Source of the DNA: Brachyspira pilosicoli P43/6/78
GTDB lineage: Bacteria > Spirochaetota > Brachyspiria > Brachyspirales > Brachyspiraceae
Reading direction: 5' to 3'
DNA length: 64,000 nucleotides
NCBI RefSeq assembly: GCF_000325665.1
Contig: NC_019908.1
Location: 186,001 to 250,000 of the forward strand
A model generated the notes under the pieces. It made no database searches and was not told where the DNA came from. It saw only the letters and a program-made list of their open reading frames with translations. A program made the translations under genes and the position numbers. Shown here piece after piece: positions 29,744 through 41,555 of the stretch. Positions within the stretch are counted from its first letter, which is position 1. Every line of letters starts with the position of its first letter.

Positions 29744-31342
29744 ATGAATACAGCTATATTAATATCATCTTTAATAATAATAATTTGTATAGTAGCTAGT
29801 AAAATATCTATGAAAGTGGGAGTGCCTTCGCTTTTGCTTTTTTTGGTTTTGGGAATGCTCTTCGGCTCTGACGGAATTTTAAAAATAGAGTTTGATAATT
29901 ATGTTGTGGCAGAGCAGATATGTACTATCACTTTAATATTTATAATGTTTTACGGAGGCTTTGGTACTAATTGGAAAGTTGCTAAACCAGTTGCTAAAAA
30001 AGCGTTTTTACTATCATTTGTCGGTACTTTTATTACTTCAATGGTTACTGGAGTATTATGTTATTTTGTATTAAAGTTTGAATTATTTGAGAGTTTTTTG
30101 ATAGCTTCGGTTATTGGTTCTACTGATGCTGCTTCTGTGTTTTCTATACTTCGTTCAAAGAATTTAAACTTAAAAGACGGGCTTGCTTCTCTTTTGGAGC
30201 TTGAAAGCGGAAGTAATGACCCTATGTCTTACATGCTTACTGTTATATTTTTAGGTCTTATTGGAAAAACATTAAATAGTCCTCTTTCAATAGTTTATAT
30301 GGTATTTGCTCAGATAGTATTTGCTGTGATAGTGGCAGCTTTAATATCTTTTATGGCTTATAATGTTTTAAGAAAATTCAAGTTTCCAGTAAGCGGTCTT
30401 GATACTATATTTGTGCTTGCGGTTGCTTTGCTTTCTTATTCTTTATCTTCTATAGTTGGTGGCAATGGATATTTAGCAGTTTATTTGGTTGGCATAGTTC
30501 TTGGAAACAGCAGTATTAAAAATAAAGTAGCTTTAGTTAATTTCTTTGACGGTGTTACTGGTCTTATGCAGATGGTGCTATTTTTCTTGCTAGGTCTTCT
30601 TTCTTTCCCTTCAAGAATATCTAATGTAGCTCCTACTGCTATATTTGTAGCACTGTTTATAACATTTGTATCTAGACCTATAGCGGTATTAGCAATATTA
30701 ACTCCTTTTAAGGTATCATTAAAAAAACAGCTTTTAATCATGTGGGCTGGACTTAGAGGTGCTGCTTCCATTGTTTTTGCTATATTTGTTATAGTAAATG
30801 GAGAAGCTATTAGTTATGATATATTTCATATTGTATTTTTCTTAGCAATCATATCTGTATCTTTTCAGGGTACTTTACTTCCTATTATTGCCAAAAAACT
30901 CGGACTTGTTGATTCTGCAGAAAATGTATTAAAAACTTTCAACGACTATGTAGATGATGATGATATGGAGCTTATACAAGTTAATATCACTAAAAATCAT
31001 CATTGGGTTGGCAGAGAAATTAAAGATATAGAGCTTCCAGAAAACTCAATTATTATAACAATAGAGAGGGGAGATGAAACTATTATTCCAAATGGAAGCA
31101 CTATTATAAATAGCGGTGATACAATTATACTTAATGCTAAAAGAACAAAATATTATGATATCACATTAAAAGAAATAAATATTAATATAAATCACCCTTG
31201 GAAAAATAAAGAATTAAAAGATTTGAAATTGCCAAAGGATAATTTAATAGTGATGATAAAAAGAGACGGAGGCACTATTATACCGCGTGGAAACACGATG
31301 ATAAAATATAGAGATGTTTTACTTATGAGAAATAATGATTAG
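29744..31342 (+). CDS. Potassium/proton antiporter, NhaP2/CvrA-like (CPA1) with two RCK_C domains
   Basis: A 532-residue transporter. Residues 1-385 form about 12 membrane helices with IGSTDAASVFSIL and LLELESGSNDPMSYML, the CPA1 ion-site motifs, and MWAGLRGAASIVFAI later. Two tandem TrkA-C (RCK_C) domains follow (HHWVGREIKDIELPENSIII and HPWKNKELKDLKLPKDNLIV), each of about 65 residues. NhaP2-type proteins export K+ or Na+ in exchange for protons, with the C-terminal domains sensing ligand. A duplicated RCK_C is somewhat unusual for the family. Confidence 0.85.
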   Translation: MNTAILISSLIIIICIVASKISMKVGVPSLLLFLVLGMLFGSDGILKIEFDNYVVAEQICTITLIFIMFYGGFGTNWKVAKPVAKKAFLLSFVGTFITSMVTGVLCYFVLKFELFESFLIASVIGSTDAASVFSILRSKNLNLKDGLASLLELESGSNDPMSYMLTVIFLGLIGKTLNSPLSIVYMVFAQIVFAVIVAALISFMAYNVLRKFKFPVSGLDTIFVLAVALLSYSLSSIVGGNGYLAVYLVGIVLGNSSIKNKVALVNFFDGVTGLMQMVLFFLLGLLSFPSRISNVAPTAIFVALFITFVSRPIAVLAILTPFKVSLKKQLLIMWAGLRGAASIVFAIFVIVNGEAISYDIFHIVFFLAIISVSFQGTLLPIIAKKLGLVDSAENVLKTFNDYVDDDDMELIQVNITKNHHWVGREIKDIELPENSIIITIERGDETIIPNGSTIINSGDTIILNAKRTKYYDITLKEINININHPWKNKELKDLKLPKDNLIVMIKRDGGTIIPRGNTMIKYRDVLLMRNND

Positions 31343-31365
31343 ATTAATTATTATAAAATCAATAC

Positions 31366-31393
31366 TTGAAAAAAAATATATTGATTGTATAAT
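31366..31393 (+). promoter_or_regulatory. Promoter for groEL
   Basis: TTGAAA (31366-31371), a 16-base spacer and a perfect TATAAT (31388-31393), 60 bases before the groEL ATG. No CIRCE inverted repeat (TTAGCACTC/GAGTGCTAA) is present in this gap. Confidence 0.6.
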
Positions 31394-31429
31394 ATTTTCA
31401 ATAAAAATAAGAAAATAATTAAAAATTAA

Positions 31430-33085
<1,656 letters not shown>

Positions 33086-33123
33086 TAATTACCATTAGCT
33101 TAAAAATAATTTTTTAATAATAA

Positions 33124-33166
33124 AAAGCCTTAGCGATTATTTGTTAATCGCTTGGGCTTTATTTTT
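33124..33166 (+). terminator. Intrinsic terminator after groEL
   Basis: AAAGCC and GGCTTT enclose AGCGATTA and TTAATCGCT, giving a two-part stem with a small internal bulge, followed by ATTTTTA. Confidence 0.72.
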
Positions 33167-33193
33167 ATATGGAGTTTTTTGGAGTATTTTTTT

Positions 33194-33679
33194 ATGAAAG
33201 ATAAAGTGTTTAGTATAAGATTTGCTACTATAGATGATGTTTCTACTATATTAAAGTTTATTAAGGAATTAGCTTCTTATGAAAAGCTTGAAAAAGAGGT
33301 TGTTGCTACTGAGGAAATATTAAAAGAATGGATATTTGAGAAAAAGAAGGCTGAAGTTTTGATTGCTTTAGAAGATGATGTTCCTATTGGGTATGCTTTG
33401 TTTTTTCACAATTTTTCTACTTTTTTAGGTAAGGCTGGTATATATTTAGAAGATTTATATATTAGAGAGAGTTTTAGAGGGTTGGGATATGGAAAGAGGT
33501 TATTAAAGGAGCTTGCTAAGATTGCTGTTGAGAGAGGGTGTGAAAGGCTTGATTGGCAATGTTTGGATTGGAATAAGAGCAGTATTGATTTTTATTTATC
33601 TATTAATGCTGTTAAAATGGAAGATTGGTATACTTATAGGCTAAGTCATGATAATTTAAAAGAGTTCTCTAAAAAATAA
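33194..33679 (+). CDS. GNAT acetyltransferase (diamine/spermidine N-acetyltransferase-like)
   Basis: About 161 residues with the full GNAT fold: IRFATIDDVSTIL at the start, motif A LEDLYIRESFRGLGYGKRLL (acetyl-CoA binding) and ERLDWQCLDWNKSSIDFY near the end. The latter and the preceding EDLY resemble the SSAT/diamine acetyltransferase subgroup. The open frame continues upstream to 33152, but that part overlaps the groEL terminator and reads as a hydrophobic non-native lead. The ATG at 33194 has GGAG 10 bases upstream. Confidence 0.82.
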   Translation: MKDKVFSIRFATIDDVSTILKFIKELASYEKLEKEVVATEEILKEWIFEKKKAEVLIALEDDVPIGYALFFHNFSTFLGKAGIYLEDLYIRESFRGLGYGKRLLKELAKIAVERGCERLDWQCLDWNKSSIDFYLSINAVKMEDWYTYRLSHDNLKEFSKK

Positions 33680-33772
33680 TAATTTTGATATTTAAACTAT
33701 TAAAATATCATTGACTTTTATTATGTATTTTATATATTTATTAAAGGTTAATGTTTTTTATTTGGATTTTTT

Positions 33773-35264
33773 GTGAAGTTTAAATTAATTATTTTTATAG
33801 TTGTTTTATCTTTTTTGTCATTTTCTTGCGGTACAAAAAAGATTTTATCTTCATTTGAGATTAGAGATGAACTAGGAAATTATTATATAAAAAAAGTTGA
33901 TTTTCCGGCATCTGCTACAATAGAAGAAAAAGTAGAGATGGCTTCAAGAGTGATACCTACAACTAATCAATATAAATGGCAAAGTTTAGAGCTTACGGCT
34001 TTTATACATTTTGGTGTAAATACTTTTACAGGTAAAGAATGGGGTACAGGAAAAGAGAGTCCTAGTATTTTTAATCCTACAAGTTTGGACGTTGATCAGT
34101 GGGTGAGAGTATTAAAAGATGCTGGCTTTAAACTAGTAATACTTACAGCAAAACATCATGATGGATTTTGTTTGTGGCAAACTAAAACAACTAGTCATTC
34201 TGTAGCAAGTTCTCCGTATAAGGGCGGCAAAGGAGATATTGTAAAAGAGTTTAGCGATGCTTGCAAGAAATATAATATAAAAATGGGACTTTATCTTTCA
34301 CCTTGGGATATGAATGCTTCTTCTTATGGTACTGGAGAAGCTTATAATGATTTTTATGTTGCACAGCTTACAGAACTTGTTACTGGCTATGGGGAACTTA
34401 CAGAGCTTTGGCTTGATGGGGCTAAAGACCCAAATGCTCCTAATCAAACTTATGATTTTGAGAGATATTTAGAGGTATTAAAAAAGTATCAGCCTAATGC
34501 TGTTAGTGCCGTAATGGGTGAAGATGTTAGATGGGTTGGAAATGAACAAGGTTATGGAAGAGAGACAGAATGGGGCGTTCAAGGCTATAAACCTAATTCT
34601 TACAAAGATTCTGAAAGTTACAATTCTTCACTTGGTCTTGTTTTAACAGGAAAAGACCTTGGAAGCAGAGATATATTAAAAAAAGTAAATTCTGTTTATT
34701 GGTATCCTTCTGAAGTTGATGTTTCCATTAGACCGGGTTTGGTTTTATCATGATTATGAAAGTCCTAAAAGTTTAGATAAATTAATAGATATTTATTATA
34801 AGTCTGTTGGATATAATTCTGTTTTGCTTTTAAATGTACCGCCAGACAAAAGAGGTCAATTTGATAGCAAAGATATAGCTGTTCTTGGTCAGTTTGGTAA
34901 TTATATAAAAACAACATTTGCTAATGGACTACTTAAAAATGTAACTAATACTTGGGTTAATGCAAAAATTGGAGATTCTAAAGAGTATGCATTAAAAACT
35001 CCTTCTGCAATTAATGTTTTACTTATACAAGAAGATATTATGAAAGGTCAGAGGGTAGAGAAGTTTAGTGTTGAAGTTTATAGCTCTGGACAATGGCAAA
35101 AAATAACAGCTAATAATAAAGAACCTAATTTAACTACTATAGGATATAAAAGACTTCTGAAATTTGATACTGTTCAAAATGCTGAGAAAATAAAAATAAC
35201 TATAGATGAAGCAAGAACTAATGCTAATATATCTCAAGTTAATGTTTATTATTCTTCTAAATAA
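33773..35264 (+). CDS. GH29 alpha-L-fucosidase lipoprotein, frameshifted
   Basis: Two overlapping frames form one protein of about 496 residues. It has a lipoprotein signal (SFSCG) and a GTG start. The GH29 features are LTAFIHFGVNTFT, VILTAKHHDGFCLW, MGLYLSPWD and ELWLDGAKDP (nucleophile Asp). The frames switch near 34736: GGGTTTGG as written stops at RPGLVLS, whereas one T fewer reads RPGWFYHDYESPKSL and continues through LLNVPPDKRG, a family-conserved block. Its substrate is fucosylated glycans such as intestinal mucin, which fits a gut spirochaete. The C-terminal 100 residues look like a carbohydrate-binding beta domain. The single extra T is more likely an error than a true pseudogene. 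Confidence 0.82.
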
Positions 35265-35428
35265 ATAGCTTATGCCAATATGTAATAATAATAATTTTTT
35301 CAATTTTATGTAAAATAAATATGTTATTGTAAAAGATAATATTGACTTTATACTGAAATTATGTTATTTTATAATTGTATAGATAGAATATTAGAATAAT
35401 AAAGTATAAAAATAAATGAGGTGAAGGT

Positions 35429-36958
35429 ATGAATGTAGTTATAATAATCACCTCTGTTGTAGTTGCGTTTGTTTTTGGATATATAACCCGCTGGGTAATA
35501 GCTAAAATTAATCTTAATTCAGCGGAGATAATAAGACAAAATATGCTTCGCGATGCTAAAGAGCAAGCTGAAAATGAAAGAAAAAATATCATTTCAGAGG
35601 CTAATTTAGAATTACAAAAAGAGCGTAATAGATTAGAAAATGAAAATAAAGACAGAAGATCAGAAATTCAAAAATTAGAGAATAGAGTACTACAACGAGA
35701 GGCGAATTTAGACAAAAAAACTCAGTATTTAGAAAATAAAGAACATAATATTGAGAATAAATTAAAGAAAATTAAAGAGCAAGAAGAAAAATTAGATGCT
35801 CTTCTTGAGGAAGAAAAAAAAGAGCTTGAAAAAATAGCAGGCTTTACTCGTGAAGAGGCTAAAAATGCTCTAATGATAGAAATAGAAGAAGATGCCAAAA
35901 AAGCAGCTTCAAAGATAGTAGATAATATAGAAAAAAATGCTATAGAAGCTGGTGAAAAAAAGGCTAGAGAAATAATTGTTCAAACTATACAGAGAATATC
36001 TAGCGATGTAACTCAGGAATCTTCTGTTACTTCTGTTTCTTTGCCTAGTGAAGAGATGAAAGGAAGAATTATAGGCAGAGAGGGAAGAAATATCAGAATG
36101 CTTGAAACACTTACTGGAGTTGATATTATTATAGATGATACTCCTGAGGCTGTTGTTATATCTTGTTTTGACCCTGTAAGAAAGCATATTGCTAAAGTAT
36201 CATTAGAAAAACTTATATTAGACGGACGTATTCACCCTGCAAGAATAGAAGAGATTGTTGAAAAAACTAGAAGAGAAGTAGAAGATTCTATTATGACAGC
36301 AGGTGAGAATGCTATTGCTGATTTAAATCTCACTACTATGCATCATGAGCTTATTAGACATATGGGTAGGCTTCAATATAGAACTAGCTATGGACAGAAT
36401 ATGCTTCTTCATAGTAAGGAAGTTGCTAATATTGCCGGTATGATTGCAGCAGAAATTGGTGCAAATGTAGAAATGGCTAAAAGAAGTGCATTTTTGCATG
36501 ATGTTGGAAAAGCTATAGAGATTGAGGGTGAAGGTTCTCATGCTATGAGCGGAGCTGATTTGGCTAAAAGATGCGGAGAGAGAGAAGAGGTTGTTAATGC
36601 TATAAGAGCTCATCATAATGATGTGGAAACTCAGACTGTTGAGGCTGTTATAGTGAAGGCAGCTGATGCTATTAGTGCTGCTCGTCCGGGTGCTAGAATG
36701 GAATCTTTTGAAAATTATATTAAAAGACTTGATGATTTGGAAAAGATTGCTGATAGTATTGAGGGTGTTGAGAAATCTTTTGCTATACAGGCTGGAAGAG
36801 AGCTTAGAGTTATGACTAAGAGTGATGTTGTTGATGATGTTAAGGCTAAGCAGATTGCAAGAGATATTGCTAAGAGAATAGAAGATGAACTTAAATATCC
36901 GGGTATTATTAGAGTTACTGTTATTAGAGAAACTAGAGCAGTTGAAGTTGCTAGATAA
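35429..36958 (+). CDS. rny: Ribonuclease Y
   Basis: The membrane-anchored endoribonuclease that starts mRNA decay. The 509 residues contain an N-terminal membrane helix (residues 3-22), a long coiled coil to about residue 190, the KH domain (GRIIGREGRNIRMLE) and an HD domain with LLHSKEVANIAG, FLHDVGKA and RAHHNDVE metal ligands. It is full length. GAGGTG precedes the ATG. The next gene, 17 bases downstream, is ymdB, the classic rny-ymdB pair. Confidence 0.97.
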   Translation: MNVVIIITSVVVAFVFGYITRWVIAKINLNSAEIIRQNMLRDAKEQAENERKNIISEANLELQKERNRLENENKDRRSEIQKLENRVLQREANLDKKTQYLENKEHNIENKLKKIKEQEEKLDALLEEEKKELEKIAGFTREEAKNALMIEIEEDAKKAASKIVDNIEKNAIEAGEKKAREIIVQTIQRISSDVTQESSVTSVSLPSEEMKGRIIGREGRNIRMLETLTGVDIIIDDTPEAVVISCFDPVRKHIAKVSLEKLILDGRIHPARIEEIVEKTRREVEDSIMTAGENAIADLNLTTMHHELIRHMGRLQYRTSYGQNMLLHSKEVANIAGMIAAEIGANVEMAKRSAFLHDVGKAIEIEGEGSHAMSGADLAKRCGEREEVVNAIRAHHNDVETQTVEAVIVKAADAISAARPGARMESFENYIKRLDDLEKIADSIEGVEKSFAIQAGRELRVMTKSDVVDDVKAKQIARDIAKRIEDELKYPGIIRVTVIRETRAVEVAR

Positions 36959-36975
36959 TAATAAAGGTTTATTTT

Positions 36976-37792
36976 ATGGCTATTAAAAATATATTATGTC
37001 TTGGCGATATTGTTGGTGTTACGGGAAGATATGCTGTAAGAAGGCATTTAGAAGAGATTAAATTAGAACATAATATAGATTTTGTTATAGCGAATGGAGA
37101 GAATGCAGCTAATGGGGTTGGTATTACTAGAGATACTGCCTCAGAGCTGTTTAATTCTGGTATAGATGTACTTACTACAGGAAATCATGTATGGAATAAT
37201 AGAGATGTATTTGCATTGATTGGCAATGAGAATAGACTTCTTCGTCCATACAATTATCCTAATGAATCTCCTGGGCTTGGTTATTATATATATGACGGTG
37301 ATGATTTTAAAATAGGTGTTCTTAACCTAATGGGCAGAACTTTTTTAGAGCCTTTGGATTGTCCTTTCAAAAAAGCTAATATTGCTATCAAACATCTAAA
37401 AGAGAAAACTAATGTTATATTTATAGATTTTCATGCTGAAGCTACTGCAAGAAAAAATTGCTTTTTCTTATTATCTTGAAGGACAGGTAAGCTGTATTTT
37501 CGGTACTCATACACATGTTCAAACTGCTGATGAAAAGATAATTTCTTCTCATACTGCTTATATATCTGATATAGGCATGTGCGGAAGTTATGATTCTGTT
37601 ATTGGTATGAAAAAAGAAGCTGCTATTGCAAGATTTGTTAGTAAAATACCTCATAGATTTGAAGTTGAAACTACTAACCCTATGATTAATGGTATAATAG
37701 TACAAGTAGATACTCAAACAGGAAAAGCTTCTTCTATTAAAAGAATTAATATAGTATATAATAATGATCAAGTTGAAAGACTTGAGAAGTAA
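36976..37792 (+). CDS. ymdB: YmdB-family metallophosphodiesterase, frameshifted
   Basis: Two overlapping frames form a protein of 271 residues of the TIGR00282/YmdB family, which hydrolyses 2',3'-cyclic nucleotides. The first part has LGDIVGVTGRYAVRRHL, ANGENAANGVGIT, GNHVWNN and IDFHAEATA; the second has KIAFSYYLEGQ and GTHTHVQTADE. The break is at about 37449: GCAAGAAAAAATTGC is present, while GCAGAAAAAATTGC would read HAEATAEKIAFSYYL without interruption. So one A is extra. The gene follows rny as in Bacillus. Its co-occurrence with rny suggests a link to RNA turnover; function is inferred from family. Confidence 0.87.
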
Positions 37793-37797
37793 ATATT

Positions 37798-38805
37798 ATG
37801 CCTAATACTAAATTGTTTTTCAGACATTTTTTTATTTTTTATATAAAAGTAGCTTTAATACATACATTAACTTATTTTATTTTTGGATTATTATTTTCAA
37901 ATATTTTCGATTATTCTACTATTTATAGTTATAATGTTGTTAATAATTTTATGAGAGGTTTTGATTCTCCTTTGATATTATTAGGACCTTTTTTACAGCC
38001 TATAAGGGCTATATTTATTACTATTGCTTTATACCCTATAAGAAATATTATAGCTACTAAATTGGGTTTTTTGAAGTTATGGATAATATTAGTATTCATT
38101 GGCATTATAGCAACACCAGCGGCAGCTCCTTCATCTTTGGAAGGTATAATATATACTCAGCTCCCGCTTGAATATCATCTTATATCTCTTCCAGAACTTT
38201 TATTACAAACATTAATTTTCTCTATTTTGCTATGGGCTTTTGAATTATTGCCGAATAAAAACGAAAATTTTTCTAATAGATTATTCTTATTAAAAATAAT
38301 TTTCTCTTTATTTTTTTCTTTATTTGGAATATTTTTAACTTCTGTTTCTGGTTTAATTATAATAAACTTTTTAGAAATTGATTATATGAATATTAAATTA
38401 GATAAAGAAACAATCTCATATTTAACTGCTATATTAATATTGACTATAATAGTTTCTTATGGTTTTGCAAATAAAGTTGCTAAAAATAAAATATGGCTTT
38501 TGCTTGTTATTCCTTTAATTTTTATTATATATTTAGTTTTGCCTTATTTTTATAATTACTTTTTTAACACAGCATACAATACAAAAATTGCTTTAATTCC
38601 ATATGCATCAAGTTCTGTTTTAATGTCTTTTATTTATTATGTTTTATTTGTCTTGTTTTATGGACGCATAGTAAAAAACAAAAATATTAAAAATGATGAT
38701 AAAACTTTAGAAATTAAAAACATTGAAACTAATGAAGAAACTAAAAACAATGAAGATACAAACAATATTTCATTAGACTCTCAAAATAAAGAAGATAATA
38801 AATAA
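37798..38805 (+). CDS. Multi-pass membrane protein of unknown function
   Basis: A 335-residue protein with about eight hydrophobic segments and a C-terminal cytoplasmic tail of about 40 residues rich in Asn, Glu, Asp and Lys (NNEDTNNISLDSQNKEDNK). No family is recognised. It starts 6 bases after ymdB, so it is probably in the rny-ymdB operon. Start: the ATG follows the ymdB stop with a GAGAAG-type site that lies inside ymdB. Confidence 0.7.
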   Translation: MPNTKLFFRHFFIFYIKVALIHTLTYFIFGLLFSNIFDYSTIYSYNVVNNFMRGFDSPLILLGPFLQPIRAIFITIALYPIRNIIATKLGFLKLWIILVFIGIIATPAAAPSSLEGIIYTQLPLEYHLISLPELLLQTLIFSILLWAFELLPNKNENFSNRLFLLKIIFSLFFSLFGIFLTSVSGLIIINFLEIDYMNIKLDKETISYLTAILILTIIVSYGFANKVAKNKIWLLLVIPLIFIIYLVLPYFYNYFFNTAYNTKIALIPYASSSVLMSFIYYVLFVLFYGRIVKNKNIKNDDKTLEIKNIETNEETKNNEDTNNISLDSQNKEDNK

Positions 38806-38923
38806 TTCTATGTTTTATTAAGACATATTATAATTAATGTCCTAAAAAATGTATAAAATGTATATTAATAATTGATATTTTTATATTTATTTCTGTTTTT
38901 ATGAATATTTATAATGTTTTTTC

Positions 38924-38956
38924 AAAAAGACATTATTTACTTTTTGTCTTTTTTTT
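38924..38956 (+). terminator. Intrinsic terminator after the rny-ymdB unit
   Basis: AAAAAGACA (38924-38932) pairs with TGTCTTTTT (38945-38953) across a 12-base loop and is followed by more T's. Confidence 0.65.
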
Positions 38957-39002
38957 ATATAATATCTACAAATATTGAAAAGTGTTTATTTTTGGAATTA
39001 TT

Positions 39003-39680
39003 ATGAAAAGACTATTTTTTTATATAATATTATTAATATATTCTACAGCATTATTTGGTTTTAGAGATATTGAGAGAGAGGATTCTTTCAGTTCTTCTAA
39101 ATTCAATGATTGGCTTTTGATTGCTACTTTTAATTCAGACAATGTTCCTTCTTTTAAGTTTGTAAGCAAGCATGATGATAAAGAGTGGGAGAGTTTAGAT
39201 TCTGCTAAAAATGAATATTATTACAAAGGCGATAATAGTAAGGCTGGAATATTTGCTATATACAATATGAAGTATTATCAATATAGAGGATATAATCCGC
39301 TTTATACAAAACAATTAAACAGTAAATATTCTAATATGCTTAAACGTTTTTATTTTTATAGATTTAGCGGTAAGGGTGCTGGATTAATTGCATTAGATAA
39401 TTCACTTGTAGCAGTTGATACTTATTCAAAATATGTTTATATATATGGCATGCCTATAAGAGAAAAGGTTACTTTTGGTGTTGATGTGCCTTTAGAATGG
39501 GGAGCAGCTGATACTAATATGGCTAGCGGAAAAGATTTTATGCCTTTTTATATGTATGACCCTGTAGGACATGTTAATGAAGATGGTAGTGTTGTGCTTT
39601 ATGACCAATACAAAGAATCTTTTTTAGATAAAGAAAAACGCTATAAACCTGTATTTAATAACAAATCTATATACAGATAA
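39003..39680 (+). CDS. Secreted protein of unknown function
   Basis: About 225 residues with a signal peptide (MKRLFFYIILLIYSTALFGF). The mature part includes SGKGAGLIALDNSLVAVD and YIYGMPIREKVTFGVDVPLEWGAAD, which look beta-rich and repeat-like. No family is recognised. An upstream GTG (38982) is possible, but 39003 has the GGAA site and begins a normal signal peptide. It ends at 39680, directly before the promoter of yqeK. Confidence 0.7.
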   Translation: MKRLFFYIILLIYSTALFGFRDIEREDSFSSSKFNDWLLIATFNSDNVPSFKFVSKHDDKEWESLDSAKNEYYYKGDNSKAGIFAIYNMKYYQYRGYNPLYTKQLNSKYSNMLKRFYFYRFSGKGAGLIALDNSLVAVDTYSKYVYIYGMPIREKVTFGVDVPLEWGAADTNMASGKDFMPFYMYDPVGHVNEDGSVVLYDQYKESFLDKEKRYKPVFNNKSIYR

Positions 39681-39709
39681 TTGACATTATTTTTAAAATA
39701 TATCATAAT
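39681..39709 (+). promoter_or_regulatory. Promoter immediately upstream of yqeK
   Basis: A perfect TTGACA (39681-39686), a 17-base spacer and CATAAT (39704-39709). The start of transcription would fall at about 39716, only about 4 bases before the ATG at 39720, so this message may be leaderless or nearly so. Confidence 0.5.
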
Positions 39710-39719
39710 ATTTATAATT

Positions 39720-40283
39720 ATGAATAATTTTGATGAAAAGCCTATATTAGATTATATAAAAAAATATCTTCCATTTAGAGAAGAGCATATACTTTCAACG
39801 AGAGATTTATCTGTAAAACTTGCAAAGCATTATAATGTTGATGTTAATAAGGCATCTATTGCAGCATTATGTCATGATTTAGGTAAAAGATATAAAGAAG
39901 AAGAAATGAGAAAAATTTTATTAGAGTATGATAAGAAAGAATACCCTAAACATATTACTTCTGCTTTACTTCATGCCAGAGTAAGTGCAATAATAACAAT
40001 AGAAGAGTTTCATATAAAAGATGATGATATAATATCTGCTATAGAAAGTCACACAGTGGGGCATGCTAATATGAGTATGTTTGAAAAGATTATATATGCA
40101 TCCGATTATCTTGAACCTACTCGTAAATTGGAAACTGCTGATAAATTAAGAGAAGAGATTTTTATTAATTTTGATGAAGCATTTTTAAAAGTGGTATTAG
40201 AGTCAATATATTTTGTACTTTCAAAAAAACAGTATTTATCTGATAAAACCATAGAGCTGTATAATTCATTAGTGATTAAATAA
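39720..40283 (+). CDS. yqeK: HD-domain Ap4A hydrolase-like protein (YqeK)
   Basis: About 187 residues. The HD domain shows REEHILSTRDLSVKLA, ALCHDLGKRY (metal Asp), HITSALLHARVSA, ESHTVGHANMSMFEKII and YASDYLEPTR, matching YqeK, a symmetric Ap4A hydrolase. An in-frame TTG further upstream (39681) adds a hydrophobic lead unlike the family, so I use ATG 39720. No clear Shine-Dalgarno is seen. Followed 11 bases later by hflX. Confidence 0.9.
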   Translation: MNNFDEKPILDYIKKYLPFREEHILSTRDLSVKLAKHYNVDVNKASIAALCHDLGKRYKEEEMRKILLEYDKKEYPKHITSALLHARVSAIITIEEFHIKDDDIISAIESHTVGHANMSMFEKIIYASDYLEPTRKLETADKLREEIFINFDEAFLKVVLESIYFVLSKKQYLSDKTIELYNSLVIK

Positions 40284-40294
40284 TAAAGGTATTT

Positions 40295-41395
40295 ATGAAA
40301 AGAGCGTATATAATATTTGTAGCAGATTCAAAAGAATATAGAACTAAAAAAATCAATATAGATAATATTTTAACAGAACTCTCCATGCTATGTGATACTG
40401 CGGGCTATGAGGTAGCTGATAGATTTTCTTTTATACAGCAGAAAATAGTGGCAGGCACTTATATAGGCACAGGTAAACTTGAATCTTTAAAAGAGAGTGC
40501 TATAGCCGACAATGTAGAATATTTTGTTTTTGATAATGAGCTTAGCGGTTCTCAAGTTAATTCAATAGAAGAAGGCTCTAATATAAAAGCATTAACTAGA
40601 ACAGAGATTATATTAGAGATATTTGCAATGCGTGCCAAAACACTTACTGCTAGAATGCAAGTAGAGTTAGCATTTTTGGAGTTTGAATATCCTAGATTAA
40701 AAGGTAAGAGAAGCAATTTAAGCCAAGTGAGAGGTGTAATAGGTTTAAGAGGAGGAGCAGGAGAGAAACAACTCGAGTACGATAGAAGAAGAGCAAGAGA
40801 GAGGATACATAAACTTAAAACTCAATTAAGCAAAGTAGAAAAATCTGCAAGCACTGGAAGAAAGGGAAGAGGCTCTACTTTTAGAATAGCAATTGTAGGT
40901 TATACCAATGCTGGAAAAAGCACTTTATTTAATCTTTTATGTAAAGAAGATACTTATGTAGAAGACAAACTTTTTGCTACATTAGACACTCATACAAGAA
41001 AACTTTATCTATCTGATGATGCACCTGTTGAGGCTATCATTAGCGATACTGTTGGTTTTATAGATAGGCTTCCGCATACTTTAATAGCTTCTTTTAAGTC
41101 TACATTATCAGAAGTGGTAGAGGCAGATTTACTTTTGCATTTGGTTGATTCTACAGATGAATACATTGAAGAGAAACTTATTAATGTTGAAGCTACAATA
41201 AAAGAGATAGAAGCTTCAAATATAAAGCGTATAATGGTATTTAATAAAGTTGATAGTTTGGAAGAAAATCAAAAAAACAAAATACTTACAATGTATGATG
41301 ATGCAATTTTTATCAGTGCCAAAAACAATATAAACATAGATTTATTGAGAGAAAAAATATTAAAAATAATTTTGGAGTCTTTTAATAACGGTTGA
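40295..41395 (+). CDS. hflX: GTPase HflX
   Basis: A ribosome-associated GTPase that splits stalled ribosomes. The 366 residues have the N-terminal HflX domain (YIGTGKLESLKE, FDNELSGSQVNSIEE), the middle SNLSQVRGVIGLRGGAGEKQ segment and a G domain with G1 GYTNAGKST, G3 SDTVGFIDRLP and G4 FNKVDS. The coiled coil around residues 165-190 is typical. It is of normal length. AAAGG precedes the ATG. Confidence 0.96.
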   Translation: MKRAYIIFVADSKEYRTKKINIDNILTELSMLCDTAGYEVADRFSFIQQKIVAGTYIGTGKLESLKESAIADNVEYFVFDNELSGSQVNSIEEGSNIKALTRTEIILEIFAMRAKTLTARMQVELAFLEFEYPRLKGKRSNLSQVRGVIGLRGGAGEKQLEYDRRRARERIHKLKTQLSKVEKSASTGRKGRGSTFRIAIVGYTNAGKSTLFNLLCKEDTYVEDKLFATLDTHTRKLYLSDDAPVEAIISDTVGFIDRLPHTLIASFKSTLSEVVEADLLLHLVDSTDEYIEEKLINVEATIKEIEASNIKRIMVFNKVDSLEENQKNKILTMYDDAIFISAKNNINIDLLREKILKIILESFNNG

Positions 41396-41555
41396 TAATT
41401 TATATTTTTAGTATATACTGAAATGACTATATTTTATCAATTTTAATTTTTAATAAATATGATTATGATTTATTGATGATATAAAATATTATTGAAAATT
41501 ATTAAGTTTTGTTTGAAATATATAAAATAATGTATATTTTTTAGCTAAAAAATAG

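Noticed and set aside
34716-35264. Separate gene for the second half of the fucosidase
   Set aside because: Its beginning overlaps the first frame and its residues continue the GH29 domain; it is one gene with a frameshift.
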